From contig NZ_JFGS01000008.1 of NCBI RefSeq assembly GCF_000740775.1, forward strand, positions 1 to 64,000: a stretch of DNA of 64,000 nucleotides, read 5' to 3'. Position 1 is the first letter of the stretch; every line of letters starts with the position of its first letter. Shown here piece by piece: positions 63,646 through 64,000 of the stretch. A model generated the notes under the pieces. The model did not search any database. It had not been told where the DNA came from and was given only the letters and a program-made list of their open reading frames with translations. This DNA comes from Haematobacter missouriensis. GTDB taxonomy: Bacteria > Pseudomonadota > Alphaproteobacteria > Rhodobacterales > Rhodobacteraceae. The translations under genes and the position numbers were made by a program.

Positions 63646-64000
63646 TCACTCGGCCAGATAGCCGCGCAGCGTATCGACGAATTGCAGCGTCGGGCGTTCC
63701 TGCACCCGCGCGCGCCGCGTCACCAGCATCAGGACATTGGGCCGCATCGCCGGGTCCAGCAGCGGCACGTGGATGAGCCGCCCCTCCGCCACATCCATCG
63801 CCACGTCGAAGGCGCTCAGAAACGCGATGGCCTCGCCCGCCGCCGCGATCTCCCGCATGAAGTCGATGGAGTTGGACTGAAACTGCGGGCGGAAGCTCAG
63901 GTTCGCACGCAGGAGCGCGTCGCGGATCGTACGATGCATGACCATCGTCTCATCCGCCAGCACGAGGGGATAGCCCGCACAGTCGCCCGGGCGGAGCCGT
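63646..64000 (-). CDS. LysR-family regulator, C-terminal part, cut by the window edge
   Basis: Only the last 118 residues of the coding sequence are present; the 5' end lies beyond base 64000. The visible part is the end of a LysR substrate-binding domain: YPLVLADETMVM, then QSNSIDFMREIAAAGEAIAFLS, and a C-terminal stretch ending LRGYLAE. The frame stays open to the window edge. The position downstream of the MarR-GNAT gene is convergent. Confidence 0.75.
   Translation of the reverse strand, partial: RLRPGDCAGYPLVLADETMVMHRTIRDALLRANLSFRPQFQSNSIDFMREIAAAGEAIAFLSAFDVAMDVAEGRLIHVPLLDPAMRPNVLMLVTRRARVQERPTLQFVDTLRGYLAE

Overview
This window looks like a GC-rich alphaproteobacterial chromosome, most likely from the Rhodobacterales/Paracoccaceae. 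The evidence is gene style: a TPP-controlled thi operon with ThiXYZ/TenA salvage, several Dpp/Opp-type ABC operons each with their own regulator, a single-chain biotin-dependent acyl-CoA carboxylase, and pervasive ATGA stop/start overlaps. I see no rRNA or tRNA gene, no recognisable complete insertion sequence and no phage gene. Species and replicon cannot be fixed from the sequence alone.

Layout. 0.3-7.8 kb: a TPP riboswitch followed by a ten-gene operon for thiazole synthesis, pyrimidine salvage and coupling (thiD-thiO-thiS-thiG-thiE-thiF-thiY-tenA-thiZ-thiX). It is met tail to tail by an L,D-transpeptidase lipoprotein gene. 9.4-21.9 kb: an IclR regulator divergent from a catabolic operon with an M81 (MlrC-like) metallopeptidase, a complete oligopeptide-type ABC importer, two M20 amidohydrolases and a penicillin-acylase-family hydrolase. 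Together these suggest import and hydrolysis of an amide or peptide-like compound. 22.2-23.4 kb: an AGE-family sugar epimerase/isomerase. 23.9-30.5 kb: nikR divergent from nikABCDE, with 1.28 kb of low-complexity DNA between nikA and nikB. 30.5-44.1 kb: type II NADH dehydrogenase, a DUF2254 membrane protein, two adjacent SDR dehydrogenases divergent from an AraC regulator, an orphan ABC binding protein, the remains of an ABC ATPase gene, a MATE exporter, a DedA protein, an FAD oxidoreductase and an amidase.

44.8-45.5 kb: a 60-bp-period array of degenerate palindromic repeats and unrelated spacers. It reads as a decayed type I-E-like CRISPR array without cas genes. 45.7-62.6 kb: an acyl-CoA-centred catabolic block with a MaoC-like hydratase, an acyl-CoA synthetase, a second Dpp-type ABC importer, an FCD-type GntR regulator, a single-chain acyl-CoA carboxylase, a tandem-domain CaiB/BaiF CoA-transferase and a tyrosine-phosphatase-like protein. 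Palindromes built on TGACA/TGTCA occur in three of its promoter regions, so it may be one regulon. The end holds a MarR-GNAT fusion and the 3' part of a LysR gene cut by the window edge.

The least expected features are the CRISPR-like relic, a family of roughly 150-bp intergenic elements with inverted termini (at least four copies plus a related pair), short tandem-repeat expansions that also enter two coding sequences, and the unexplained DNA inside the nik operon.
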